Part shown: positions 22,345 to 32,976 of the stretch, piece by piece
Layout of the letters: the number at the start of each line of letters is the position of its first letter
Position numbering within the stretch: the first letter of the stretch is position 1
From: Stemphylium vesicarium
Taxonomy: Eukaryota; Ascomycota; Dothideomycetes; Pleosporales; Pleosporaceae
Reading direction: 5' to 3'
Assembly: GCA_004380135.1 (NCBI GenBank)
Contig: QXCR01000180.1
Coordinates: 1-53,218 of the forward strand
DNA: 53,218 bases
Program-made: the position numbers and the translations under genes
Notes under the pieces: generated by a model
What the model was told of the DNA's origin: nothing
The model's database searches: none
The model's input: the letters and a program-made list of their open reading frames with translations, nothing else

Positions 22345-23750
22345 TTATAAGCTTTTAAAATTCGAAGAATAAGTTTATGCCTTATCTTTATAATGAAAGT
22401 CTACTAGCGCTATTACTACTATATTAGAAAAGTCTTCTAAGTCTATTTCTAATACTCTATAACGTATTAAGAAGAAAAAAAGTTCTATTCTATCTACTTT
22501 TACGCCTAAACTAGGCTATACTATAAAGATCTCTAAATGAACTACTAGATTAGTTAATAGAGATCTAGAAAGAAGTCCTAAAAAGACTAGCCGCTAAATT
22601 ATATAAGAAAATAATCTTAAAGTTTCTACTAGAAGCTTATAACGCCTATTACACATAGAGGGATACTCTTAAAATTATAAAATATAGAAACTCTAGTAAA
22701 GTTGTATATTTAGATGAGTCTTCTACATAGCGTAGGCACAGTGCTAGGCAAGAATGCGTTAGAAAGAGAAGAAATAAGAGAGTTAGGCCTAAATCAGTTT
22801 CTACTACTAATATAAGTAAGTTTAAAAAAATCTAAATAGACTTAAATATTCTCTCAAAAAACTAGTATTTTTTAGTAATTATAGGTTATTTCTATTTATC
22901 TTACTAATAGATTTATAGCTCGCGATATCACTATCTCTATTTAGAGAGCTATTTAGATAGGTAGGAGATCTAAGTTATATATTACTTAATCTCTCTAAGA
23001 GCCTAGAAGCTTTATAAATATATAGTATATATAAGAAGTACTTATACCTATTATTAAACCTCTTTTTAAAAGAGGTAAGTAATAAAGCTTTTTATATGGC
23101 TTTAAAAGACTATAACTTTATAGTCTTTTAATATCTAGATTTTATTTTTTATATTATTAAAGATAATGTACTATTCTATATAGACTATAGATTTTAGTAA
23201 GATAACGCTAAGCTCTTTAAAACGCTAGTAGTTATCTCTTAGTTTTCTAGGAATAGAATTTGTAATGGGCGGGCGACAGCCCAGCGTACGACTACATAGT
23301 ACGCCTATTTAGCCAAAAGGCTGGCACAAGACAACAAAGCATAGGCGTTGTCTTGGTGTAGTTAGTACTTGTTATCGTCATCTGAGGTCTCTTGACTCTC
23401 AGGTCTTAGCGCAGCCCACTTGGCGTAGCGCACTCTCTTTTAGGGCGTAGCCCATCACAGAATTCCTCTCTTTAAGCATCCTACCTATAGCCTAGATTTA
23501 AATTCTATAGAATACATTTAAAGTCTACTTAAAAATCGGCTAGTAAAGTTACCTACTACCTTTTTAGGCCTAGATAGTAGTACTAAAGTAACAGAATTAT
23601 TTAAGAAAGTAATTCTAGAAGAGTAGAAGCAAATACTATAAGAAGTAATAGATAACTACATTAATTCTTTACTAAGTTATTATTTAGCTATTAAAGTAGC
23701 TAAAGGTTAGTATACTAATTACTAGTTTATGTCTTTAGCTAATTCAATAT
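22345..23750 (+). pseudogene. Tc1-like transposase relic (element 3)
   Basis: Blocks match the copy at 26730: LEKSSKSISNTL, LERSPKKTSR and FRRHSARQECVRKRRNKRV-like text near 22730, then an intron with GTAAGT at 22816 and TTTATAG at 22918. Downstream an ISIWRAIW-like block and NPIEYIQSLLKNRL near 23500 carry the last catalytic Glu. About 60 bases coding for the lysine-rich stretch before the first Asp are deleted, and stops are frequent. It is non-functional. Confidence 0.75.
23261..23459. repeat. Solo LTR (199 bp), TSD gaatt, not RIPped
   Basis: It starts TGTAATGGGCGGGCGACAGC and ends GTAGCCCATCACA, flanked by perfect gaatt (23256-23260 and 23460-23464). The host Tc1-like coding sequence continues exactly across it. 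Composition is normal. The TGTAATGGGC start resembles the gypsy B LTR, so a related family is possible, but the body does not align. Confidence 0.9.
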
Positions 23751-23757
23751 AAGCTAG

Positions 23758-24752
23758 TGCATATAGTTTCCGAACACCTCACCAAAACACGCCACCCGCA
23801 CAAAACACGCGATATCTATTAACAACGCTCTTACGATTGCCACTAATTACATATAGATTAAAGAGTCGCAGCTGCTATAGCCGCTGTAGCCTTATCTGCA
23901 GCACTCTTCGTCCTAGATCTACTATTCTAAGCTTCTATTGCTACTGCGTTACGTATTACTACTATAATATTCTCTACTTCTATAAAGCGTTAGTTAGGGT
24001 CTATAGAGACGCGCTTGCGGTAGCGCTAAAAGCTAATAGTCTAAAGACAATACTTAAGGCGTTTATTCTCTACTTCTAGCCCTACTACTCTTATATTTAT
24101 AGCTACTAGTGCCTTACCTACTTTCTATAGTAAAAGACGCGTTCTACGACCTAGGCTCTTAATACTCTAGATATTACGCTACGCTAGGTAAAGATCCTAA
24201 GGGCCTTATAGTATATAGAGGAAACTCTTAATAGGTAATTAAAGTTATTCTAGATATAGAGATATTATAGATTTTTATAACACTTATAATAAGGTAAGAA
24301 TCTAATTAATATTAAATAGATAGAGATTAGAAGCTTATTAGTTAGCTTTAATTATATAGTCTATAAAGCCTACCTCCTTAGCTTAATTATAGTAAGTAAT
24401 AAAGCGCTCTTTCTTAATAAGTACTACATCATTAAGAGAGGCTAGATTCTAGATCTAGTAATAGTACTAAAACTTAATAATAGAGAAAGAAGTAAGATAT
24501 AGAGGCTATAGAACGTGCGAGAAATAAGTAGATAGATAGAGAAGATAGATCTAATTCTACTTATATAGCTATAGGAAGTTAATACTAATATAGCTACTAT
24601 AACTATTAAGAATTAGGAGTTTATACTAGCTATCTACTAGCGCTATCTTTGAAATAAATATGCGCTATAACTATTTAATGCTAATTACTTTTAACGTCTA
24701 TCTATTTTTAGAGGTTATATATAGCTAATTAGGTATAAATTTAGGTAAGAAC
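23758..24752 (+). pseudogene. Unidentified coding-like relic
   Basis: The stretch opens with a C-rich, un-RIPped block near 23775-23830 (ACACCTCACCAAAACACGCC), like the leader of the pogo elements. A short open run at 23837-24079 starts MPLITYRLKSRS and contains ALVRVYRDALAVALKAN. Beyond it the frame is interrupted by TAG codons but stays rich in Gln, Arg and Ser, with an NSTKTQQQRKKQDIEATERA-like charged part near 24470-24540. I recognise no family. A retroelement gag-like protein or another transposon ORF is possible. It abuts the gypsy D LTR at 24753. Confidence 0.4.
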
Positions 24753-25189
24753 TATTACGAACCAAAGAAGATGGGGCACGGCAACCTATATATAGAAATA
24801 ATGAAGGAGTTACTTTATATAGATTAAGTAGATAGCTAATCTTTAAGAATTAATAGATAGCGTTACCTTATAGCTTACATAATTCTATAGTCTTAGTAAA
24901 AAGCTATTATAAGATAAGTTATATATATTCTACAAGATATTATGTATAAGATATATAAGATTTTATAGAATATATAAGATATTAAATTTTATTCTCTAAA
25001 TACATAATTACTAAATAGTATACTTATATAATTACTAGATTTAACTTTATAAATTAAAAATTAGTACTTAATTCTTAACTTCTTAAGTTATTTATTAATT
25101 TTCTATTATATTTAACTTATCTTATTTATTATACGCCTAGCTTATTCTTAAGAATTAACCTTAAGACTCTTTAAGAATAGACTTTTATA
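24753..25189 (+). repeat. 5' LTR of gypsy D (437 bp)
   Basis: It starts TATTACGAACC (ancestral TGTTACGAACC) and ends GACTTTTATA (ancestral GGACCTTCACA). It is the reverse complement of the LTRs at 18789-21105 and 51046-51513, sharing GATGGGGCACGGCAA, the TATATATAGAAATAATGAAG block and the CTTAATTCTTAA tail, though RIPped at its 3' half. Retroelement sequence follows to the right, so it is taken as the 5' LTR. Confidence 0.78.
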
Positions 25190-26275
25190 CTTTAAATACT
25201 CTTAAAATAAGTAATATAGTAGTAGATACTCTAGATATAACTATATATACTACTTATATCTTAGTATATAGTAATAAGTCTAATTTATACTATAGTAATT
25301 ATAGTAAGTTTAAAGCTTAACTACTCTAAGTTAATTAATACCTCTATACTAAAAGAAATAGAATTAATAATAAAGATAAACTTATATAGATTACTACCTT
25401 TCTCTATAGTAATATATATAACGAGGCTACCTCCCTCGTTATAGCTATAGCTAAGACTAGACTCGGAGTTGACCCTAAGTCGCTTAGGACCTAATCCTAA
25501 CTTAGTTCTAACTTAGCCCTCTCTAGCTTATATATATTTAAGCCTACTATTCTCTAGATATAGAAAGGTAGTTTTTTATAATCCTTTTATATATAACCTA
25601 TAGGTATTAATAGATTTTTAGTTATAGTTCTCCTACGCACTCCTATATGCCTCTAAGTGAGACCACGCCGAGTTTGGATCTCTTGTCTTGCCTGCGTCGT
25701 TACAATATAGAGAAATAGGCTAATTCTATCTTACGCTAATATATAAATAATAATATTAATCTTATTAATAACTAGAATACCTTTTAAGCTAAGATAAAAG
25801 AAGTCTTTTTACTTTTTAAAGAATTAGTAGTTATAGAATAAAAGATTTAAAGACTTAAATAGATTAAGTTTACTACTAACTATATAAGTAAACTCTTATA
25901 ATACTCTATAGTTATTAACTAGAATAATAATATATTATTTTAGATATATTAATAAGGTCTTAAGCTAATTATATATAAGAAACTTATATAAAGTAAGTAT
26001 ATTCTTAATATACTTAATAAACTTATAAATAAGGATATTTAAATTAATAATAAGTTATATAAGTTTATATTAGAATAAAGATTATTTAATTAAGAAATCT
26101 ATACTTAAGAGCTTATAAATAACTAATTAGGATACTAGCTTTAATATTTAAACCTTAACTAAAAATATTAGTAAAACTATATATTTTAAGTCTCTAATAT
26201 ATACGCTATAAATAGCTATAAGATTATATACTTTAATAATATTAATAAGGGACTAGATTAACTTAAGTTTTAGTA
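25190..26275 (+). pseudogene. Gypsy D leader and gag relic
   Basis: RIP-saturated sequence on either side of the solo LTR at 25417-25704. Broken frames are rich in Asn, Lys, Ile and Leu, and I can identify no motif. Its place between the LTR and the zinc knuckle region argues for gag. Confidence 0.45.
25417..25704. repeat. Solo LTR (288 bp), TSD atata
   Basis: It starts TATAACGAGG (ancestral TGTAACGAGG) and ends GCGTCGTTACA, an inverted pair, with atata on both sides (25412-25416 and 25705-25709). The flanking duplication is weak evidence alone in AT-rich DNA. The interior alternates RIPped and normal stretches (25450-25500 and 25640-25704 are normal). Confidence 0.78.
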
Positions 26276-28378
26276 CAGTAGGGTGACAAAAAGAAAACAA
26301 CCTAAAAAGAGTAACCTTTTTTAAAGCTATATAACTAGACATGTAGACTAGCTAAAGCTAAGATTTTTAGTGTTTTAGAAAGTTAAGAACTTTCTGTTTA
26401 GGTTAGCTACTTTAGACGATTGCTTAGTAAGCAAATAGAGAATTCAAATTAGCCTTAAACATAGAGTTTAAAATAGCTCTAGCTTAGTCCAGCTACAACT
26501 TTTTATCTAGCGTATTAAAAGTTCTAAATTTTTTTTACGTAATACTAGCTTACGTTAAGATTACGTAAGCGGAATCCTAGCCTTCTAGATTATCTAAGTA
26601 AAGTTTTAAAAATAGTTAAAGAAAAAGTACGCTAAAAAAAGACGCTAAAATTACGTAAGCTTCTTTTAGTCTAATTCTACATAGTCTTCTTTTTCTAAGT
26701 CTAATTTTTCTCTTCCGTATTTCCTCTCTATGTCTATAGAACTTTCAAAATTTAAAAAAGAAGTTTATACTTTATCTTTGCAACAACTCTCTACTAGTAC
26801 TATTAGTACTATACTAGAAAAGCCTTCTAGATCTATTATAGACGCCTTACAACGTATTAAAAAGAAAAAAAATACTTCTACTACTTCTTCAAAGCCTAAA
26901 TTAGGCCGCCCTTCTAAGATCTCTAAAAGAGCTACTAGAGTAGTTAATAGAGATCTAGAACGTAGTCCTAAAAAGACAAATCGCCGTATTCTAGAAGAAA
27001 ATAATTTAAAGTTTTCTACTAGAAGTCTACAACGCCTATTAAAAGCAGAGAAATACTCTATTTCTACTACTAAGAAAAAACAGCTTTTAAACAAAGAAAA
27101 AGCTAGTAACCGCAAGAAGTACGCTAAGAAGACTATAAAAATTTTGAAATTTATAAACTTTACTAAAGTTATATTTTCAGACGAGTCTTCTATACAGCGT
27201 AGGCACGGTGCCAGGCAAGAATACGTTAGAAAGAGAAGAAATAAGAGAACTGGGCCTAAACAAGTTTCTACAACTAATTTAAGTGAGTTTAAAAAAAATT
27301 CTAATAGGCTATATTTTTCTCCTAAAAATATGGTACTTTTCTATTTTTTTAGAATATTTTTAGCTAGCTTACTAACTAAGTTATAGCCCGCGATATTACT
27401 ATCTCTATTTAGGGAGCTATTTGGTTAGGTAGAAGATCTAAGTTATATATAACTAAGACTCTATAAGACACTAGGAGCTTTATAAATACAAGATATATAC
27501 GAGAAGTTTTAACTCCTATAGTTAAACCCTTATTTAAAAGAGGTAAGAAAGCTCTTATTTATTTTTAAGTTTAAAAGACTATAACTTAGCTAATTCTTGA
27601 TATTTTTTAAAAGTTTTTTAATATCTAGAAAGCTAATATATTGTTCTATCTAGGGTAGAAATTTTAGCAAGATAATGCCAAGATCCACAAAACGCCAGTA
27701 GTTATTTCTTAGTTTTCAAGAAATAGGATTCCTCTCTTCGAGCATCCTGCCTATAGCCCAGATCTAAATCCTATAGAAAACGTTTGGAGCTTACTTAAGA
27801 ATAGGCTAGCAAGAAGGCCTAGTGCCTCTTTAGGCCTAGATGCTAGTACAAAAGCAGTAAATCTGTTTAAAAAAGCAATTTTAGAGGAGTAGGAACAAAT
27901 ACCGCAAGAAGCGATAGATAACTATATTAAATCTTTACCTAGACGTTATAAGGCAGTTAAACTAGCTAAAGGCTGGTATACTAAGTACTAGTTACTAGAT
28001 CTAGCTATTTCAATATACTAAAAGCTTAAAAAATAACTTTTTTATCTAACTACTGCAGAAACAAACAGAAAATCTTTTAATAAAGGTATATTATATAACT
28101 AAACGTATATAATAGCACATTAGATTTTTAGCAAAATCGATACTGTAAACAAAAAGTTATAGCTTAGAAACGAGAGAGCTTTTTAGTAGACTCTAACACT
28201 ACTAAGGTTACGCTAGTAAGAGCTTACTAAGCAACTGTTTAGAGACATTAACCTAAAGAAGAAGTTCTAAGCTTTCTAAAACACCAAAGATCTGAACTAT
28301 AGCTAGTCTACTTGTCTAGATATATAGCTTTAAAAAAGGTTACTTTTTTAAGGTTGTTTTTATTTTGTCACCCTACTG
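26276..28378 (+). mobile_element. Tc1-like element 2 (2103 bp), best-preserved copy
   Basis: Perfect tips CAGTAGGGTGACAAAA on both strands within about 55-bp inverted repeats; TA at 26274-26275 and 28379-28380. It is inserted in gypsy D between gag pieces. At 2.1 kb it is longer than classic 1.3-kb Tc1 elements because of long untranslated ends (about 450 and 360 bp) and two introns. RIP damage is light in the first exon and moderate beyond. Confidence 0.94.
26730..28020 (+). pseudogene. Tc1-like DD34E transposase, three exons, stops in exons 2-3
   Basis: Cut-and-paste transposase. Exon 1 (26730-27282) is open: MSIELSKFKKEVYTLS start, helix-turn-helix region (residues 15-100), then the first catalytic Asp in VIFSDESS, followed by RRHGARQEYVRKRRNKR. 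Intron 1 (27283-27386) has GTGAGT, branch-like ACTAAC and TAG, at the same place as in the two other copies. Exon 2 carries ISIWGAIWLGRRSK with the first Trp now TAG. Intron 2 is 27543 to about 27632. Exon 3 holds QDNAKIHK and SPDLNPIENVW, with 34 residues between Asp and Glu. At least five TAG/TAA codons, all at plausible Q or W sites, kill it. Exon 1 alone would give a truncated DNA-binding protein. Confidence 0.87.
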
Positions 28379-28380
28379 TA

Positions 28381-30190
28381 TAATAAGAGTAAGAAGCTAA
28401 TTATTTACTATATCTATAATTAAGTAGGCTATATAGTATAAGACTATTATAGTAGAAATAAAGTTATATAATAACTTAACGTACTTATAAAAGCTAGTAA
28501 ACTAGCTAATAAATTATAAAAAGTTATTATAAAACCTATAATTAAATATTATAAAGATAGTAGAGAAGATATTCTTAAAGAAATTAAGGACCTTATTATT
28601 ACTAAAATAAAATATCTAGATAACTCGCTTATATCTAATAAGAAGTATAATATACTAGAGGAAAATATAGTAGAGCTACTATATATTAAGTATAAGAAGA
28701 TAGCTACGTTTAAAGAAAAATATTAACTAAGTATACTCTATATAAGCTTACTAGAGATAGAGTTACTATTACTATAGATTAATAGCTTACTTTACTATTT
28801 TAATAAAGAATTAGTAGACTATACTATAGAAACTCTAAATATCTTATAAACTATATAATAGTACTTCTATAATCTAGCTTATAGAGTTAATTAAGATTAA
28901 GAAAATATTTCTTTAGAAATTAAAAAGTTTCTACTAATACTAAGGAATATCTAATAGATTAAATAGGCGCTATAAGTATAAGATAAATCTATAGTTATAT
29001 CTTCTAATAAAGAAATTCAAAATAACTTTATATACTATAGAATTAGGTATTTAAGTATTTAGATAATACTCCTAGAATAATAAGCTATTATAAACTAAAA
29101 AAATAAAAAAGTAATAGTTATAAAGCTAACTTTAAGGTAAATAAAAGATTAACTAAATAAGCTAAGATACTATAGTCTAGTATTAGTATAATTCTTATAA
29201 TCTCTACTATACTAAGTTATTATAGACTAGTTATATATATAATTTCTATAAGACTTATTACTTAGAAAAAAAGAGATTTATATAGTCTCTAAGAAGAGTA
29301 TATAGATTTTCTAAGTATAAAATAGAATAGAATATATATATTAGAGATATATACCTAAAGTACTTATAGAATAAGTATAAGAATACTTATTTCTCTAATT
29401 ATAAAGACCTATAAGATATTATCTAGATATAAACTATATATAAGATATAATGTATTAACGACTCTATCTATAAATATAAAAAGTATAATTAGTAAATATA
29501 CCTAAGTAGCGTATATAATAAGTACTATAATATAAAAGAATTCTATAAATTTAGAACTAAGTCTTTTTTAGACTAGTAAATAGCTAAGAAGGCCTAGCTA
29601 AGAAGATTAATATAGTAAATTTCTTAGAACTTATTAAGCTACTAATATAGCTTAATAAAGTATAGATATATACTTTAGTAGATTTAGAATTAGAAGTAAA
29701 CTATATTTTAGTATACGTAGTAGATAAAGCTAAACTTTAATTATTATAGAAATATTAGTCTTACTTACTATAAATTACTAATAAGTAATTAATACTAAAA
29801 GAAAGTAAGATTATATATAAGATTATTAATATAATACTTAGTATCTAAAAGTACTAAAAGAGAATTATTCTAGATATTTTTTAACTAGTTATCTATAATA
29901 TTATATTAGAACTCTTTTAGCTATAAGAATATTATTTATAGATTAACTAGAAATTAAAGAAGTTCTTATTTAAGTACTATAGACTAGACGTAATTATAAG
30001 CTAGCCTATATATTAACTAATTCTAATAATAGATAAGAGAAAAGTTTATAATATTACTAAGAAATAGTAAATTTTATATAAAAATAATCTTAAAATATAA
30101 GAGTTTATCTTAATAAATATTAGTAAGATATCTCTAAATTATATAATTAGAGTTTTAAAGAGATATATAACTTCTAATATTTTAAAAGAG
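28381..30190 (+). pseudogene. Gypsy D gag C-terminus and protease region relic
   Basis: At 28391-28470 the frame reads IIYYIYN.VGYIV.DYYSRNK, the zinc knuckle CYICN..GHI.RDC with every Cys and the His turned to Tyr by RIP. The rest, up to the pogo insertion at 30193, keeps long runs without other recognisable motifs and should hold the protease and the start of RT. Stops are dense. In Ty3/gypsy elements the knuckle lies at the gag C-terminus directly before protease, which fits the position. Confidence 0.65.
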
Positions 30191-30192
30191 TA

Positions 30193-32057
30193 ACGTACCT
30201 CACGGGTTCGTGCAACACACAGGTTCATGCACCACCTTTGCCAAGCCCCCACCAACTCTACCTCTATACGGAATACCTTAATAATAATACTAGATAGAGC
30301 CTTCTAATAAGTATTAGATATAGACTACTCTTAAAGCTCTTAAATAAGACGTAATACTTTCTTTATAACGCGCTATAGCTATTTATAAAGTTACTTATAT
30401 AATACTAAGCTACTAACGCGTAGGATAGACTCTATAAGTAGATTGTTAGCTTAAATTAAGGAATCTAATAAATACTAAGGAGGGCGTAGTTATTAAGCAT
30501 ATACTTAACCTTATTTCGCGCGGATTCCCCCCCAGGCTCGCAGCTGTAGCTGATATAGCCAATTCCTTACGCGCAGAGCGCAATCTAGACTAGGTTGGCT
30601 TAAACTGGCCTAGTACGTGGGTTATGCACCAACCTAAGTTTATAATAAAGTTTAATTATAAGTACGATTATAAGAGAGCACTCTATGAGACTGCTAAGAT
30701 TATCTAGAGCTAGTTTCGCCTAGTAGCTAATATAAAAGCTAAGTATAGTATTTAGAATAAAGATACGTATAACTTTAATAAGTTAGGCTTTATAATAAGC
30801 TAGATATTAACTAAAGTAGTTACTATAGCTTTAGAGAGATAAGGAAGACTAAAGGTAATATAGTAAGATAATAGAGAGTAGATAATAGTTATTTAGAATT
30901 TTAATATAATAGAGTAAGCTATTTTACTCTTTATTATCTTTAAAGACTACTATTACTTCTCTACCTAGTATAAGAAGAAAAATTTATTTTAAGATTAAGT
31001 TATTATAGTCTCTAAGAATAGCTAAATAATAAATAAGCTTAGGCTATAATAATTAAAGCTCTTTAATAAATGTATAAAGAGGAGAGTTATAAGCGCTTAT
31101 TAGCTTCTTATTATTAATAGCTATAAGAGTTATAACTTACTTAATTTATAGTAGTATTATTAGAAGAATAAGATTATTACTATTTATATACCTCTATACT
31201 TATCGCACTTATTATAGCCTCTTAATATAGAATATTTTACCTCTTTAAAGAAGGCGTATAAGCGCTAAGCTAAAAATCTTATATATAACTAAAATATCTA
31301 TATTTTAAAACTTAAGTTTCTATTATATTTTATACGCGACTATAATATAGTAATTACTTTTAATAATATCTAAAGAGAGTTTTAAGACGCTAGATTAGTT
31401 CTATTTAACTTAGAATAGATTATAATAGCTATTAATATTTAGTTACGTACTCTATTACTACTACTATTTATTAATACTAAGCCCTAGTAGTTATAAACTC
31501 TAAGTAATACCTTTAAACTAGAGTTATAATTAATACTTATTAATAAAAGAATTTAGAAGTATGTAAGTTGCTTACTAATATCTATAGTAAAGGCCTTTAA
31601 AAAAGTCTTAAAGAAAGTAGCGATTATTACGCATAAGCTAGTATTAGCGTAAAAAGAGATTACAGAGCTTTAAGTAGTAAATACGGCTATTATATAATAT
31701 AGATTATATAAAAAAAAGTAGGTTTAGATAGAAGAGACCTTAATAGTTAAAAAATAGAGCTTATCTAACTGCTCTAAAGGAGTTTAGGGCGCGTAGTGAT
31801 AGGAAGAAGGCAAAGAAGTAGGTACGAGCTAAAGAAGGTAAGCTAACTTAAAGGCGCTATAGATAGTGTAATTAGACTAGGCATAACGCGCGTACGTGTA
31901 AGCAAGTAGTAGAAGTAGACTCTGAATAATATCTCGTGTTATGTTGCTCTATATAGGGCCAAAGTGGGCTGTTTTGCGCTAGAATGGGGTGGTTTTGGTG
32001 GGGGCTTGGCAAAAGTGGTGCACGAACCTGTGTGGTGCACGAACCCGTGAGGTACGT
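30193..32057 (+). mobile_element. Fot1/pogo-like transposon A2 (1865 bp)
   Basis: Ends ACGTACCTCACGGGTTCGTG on both strands with a second GGTTCRTGCACC motif, and TA at 30191-30192 and 32058-32059. The first 300 bp align base by base with un-RIPped A1 (reverse strand); differences are nearly all C-to-T or G-to-A. It is inserted in gypsy D between protease and RT. Confidence 0.95.
30271..31930 (+). pseudogene. Fot1/pogo transposase of A2, RIP-inactivated
   Basis: The start ATG seen in A1 reads ATA here, and the following Gln run is TAA TAA TAA. Further on the plus strand gives KRALYETAKII, IKAKYSI, TYNFNKLGF (family WNFDETGF; Asp and Glu lost), NRE.ITVI, YLSHLL.PLNIEYF (family HSSHLLQPLDV.CF; last Asp now Asn) and LKKAYKR. 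The order is CENP-B/Tc5 DNA binding, then DDE_1 endonuclease, as in Fot1/Pot2. At least three catalytic or invariant acids are gone. Confidence 0.88.
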
Positions 32058-32059
32058 TA

Positions 32060-32969
32060 TAAAGAATTCAAGTACTTTATTATAGAAATAGTAAATAGTA
32101 AAGCTTTACTAAAGTATTAACTTTAAAATTATAAGATTATTTTAGAAGAAGAGAAAACTCTACTTTTTAGGCTAATATATTAACTATTAGAGATAGAATT
32201 TAAAATACTAAGAAAGTAGCTAAATAAAGACTTAGAAAAGGGCTATATTAGACCTTCTAATTTACTAGTAGGATTTCTAATACTCTTTATACTAAAGAAG
32301 AAGTAACTACTAAGAATATATATAGACTATTATAAGCTTAATAATACCATAGTAAAGAATTAATATTTACTATTAAATATTATAGAAATTTAGAATTAAT
32401 TATCTTAAATAAGAATCTTTATAGTAATAAATTTATAAGATAAGTACTATCTTATTAAAATAAAAAAAGATAAAGAATAGAAAATAATATTTTAAATAAG
32501 ATATAAATAGTATAAATATACTATTATACTTTTTAAGCTTATCAATACCCTAGTAATATTTTAAGAATTTATTAATAACGTATTAAGAGCTTATTTTAAT
32601 ATCTTTATTATTATATATTTAGAATATATTTTAGTCTACTCTAAAAATAAAGAAGAACATATTTAATATATCTATATAGTACTAAGATGCCTAAATTAAT
32701 TTAACCTATAACTTAAGCTAGAGAAATATAAATTCTATAAGAAAAAGGTCGCTTTCTTAAGATATATTATAGAAGCTAATAGAGTACGTATAAATAAAGA
32801 AAAAGTTAAAATAATTAAGAAATAACTACTACTAAACTTAGTTAAGAAAACATAATCTTCCTTAGAATTCTTAAGTTTTAATTAATAGTTTATTAAAAAT
32901 TATATTAAGATTACTATTTTATTAATAGAATTTATGAAAATAGATATATTATTTATATAGAGCACGAAG
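32060..32969 (+). pseudogene. Gypsy D reverse transcriptase relic
   Basis: The plus strand reads ILEEEKTLLF, KGYIRPSNLLVGFLILF, LLRIYIDYYKLN, RIFIVINLQDKYYLIKI, KIIFQIRYKQYKYTI, YLEYILVYSKNKEEH and FLSFN..FIKNYIKI. These are the consecutive blocks of Ty3/gypsy RT, including the damaged Y-L-D-D box (YLEY). The frame ends DILFI.STK, the point just before RNase H where other elements continue into W...EAF. At 32970 the frame and family change. The partner half is at 788-298 on the minus strand. Confidence 0.87.
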
Positions 32970-32976
32970 GAGAGGC
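32965..32976. other. Right breakpoint of proposed 32-kb inversion
   Basis: Gypsy D codons AGC ACG AAG (STK, 32961-32969) are followed within five bases by gypsy B codons GAG GCG CTT GCA GAA (EALAE, from 32972) in a frame shifted by two. Gypsy B upstream of this point ends GTA GAG at the left breakpoint, so GDSVE and EALAE join in frame at the shared GAG. Confidence 0.72.

Larger units (their letters stand above)
21923..23757 (+). mobile_element. Tc1-like element 3, right end missing, carries a solo LTR
   Basis: The left end TAGTAGGCTTACAAAAAG follows TA and resembles CAGTAGGGTGACAAAAAG of the complete copy at 26276. Coding blocks run to just past the C-terminus (..TKY, then a stop-rich tail) near 23757, after which the sequence changes and no right terminal repeat is found. 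A 199-bp solo LTR interrupts it. It lies at the broken end of pogo C2. Confidence 0.78.
24753..32969 (+). mobile_element. Ty3/gypsy retrotransposon D, LTR through RT
   Basis: Plus-strand order: LTR (24753-25189), gag region, decayed CCHC knuckle (28391-28470), protease region (about 29000-30190) and RT (32060-32969). It is interrupted by a solo LTR, a Tc1-like element and pogo A2, each leaving a target duplication. It ends mid-polyprotein at 32969, where gypsy B integrase begins in another frame. The continuing RNase H is at 788-298, minus strand. Confidence 0.8.

Noticed and set aside
23837..24079. 80-codon plus-strand frame as an intact small gene
   Set aside because: No recognisable domain, and similar coding-like text continues past its stop; treated as part of a relic.
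26765..27115. 116-codon minus-strand open frame
   Set aside because: Shadow of the intact Tc1-like exon 1 on the opposite strand; no family resemblance, low-complexity Leu/Phe/Ser composition.
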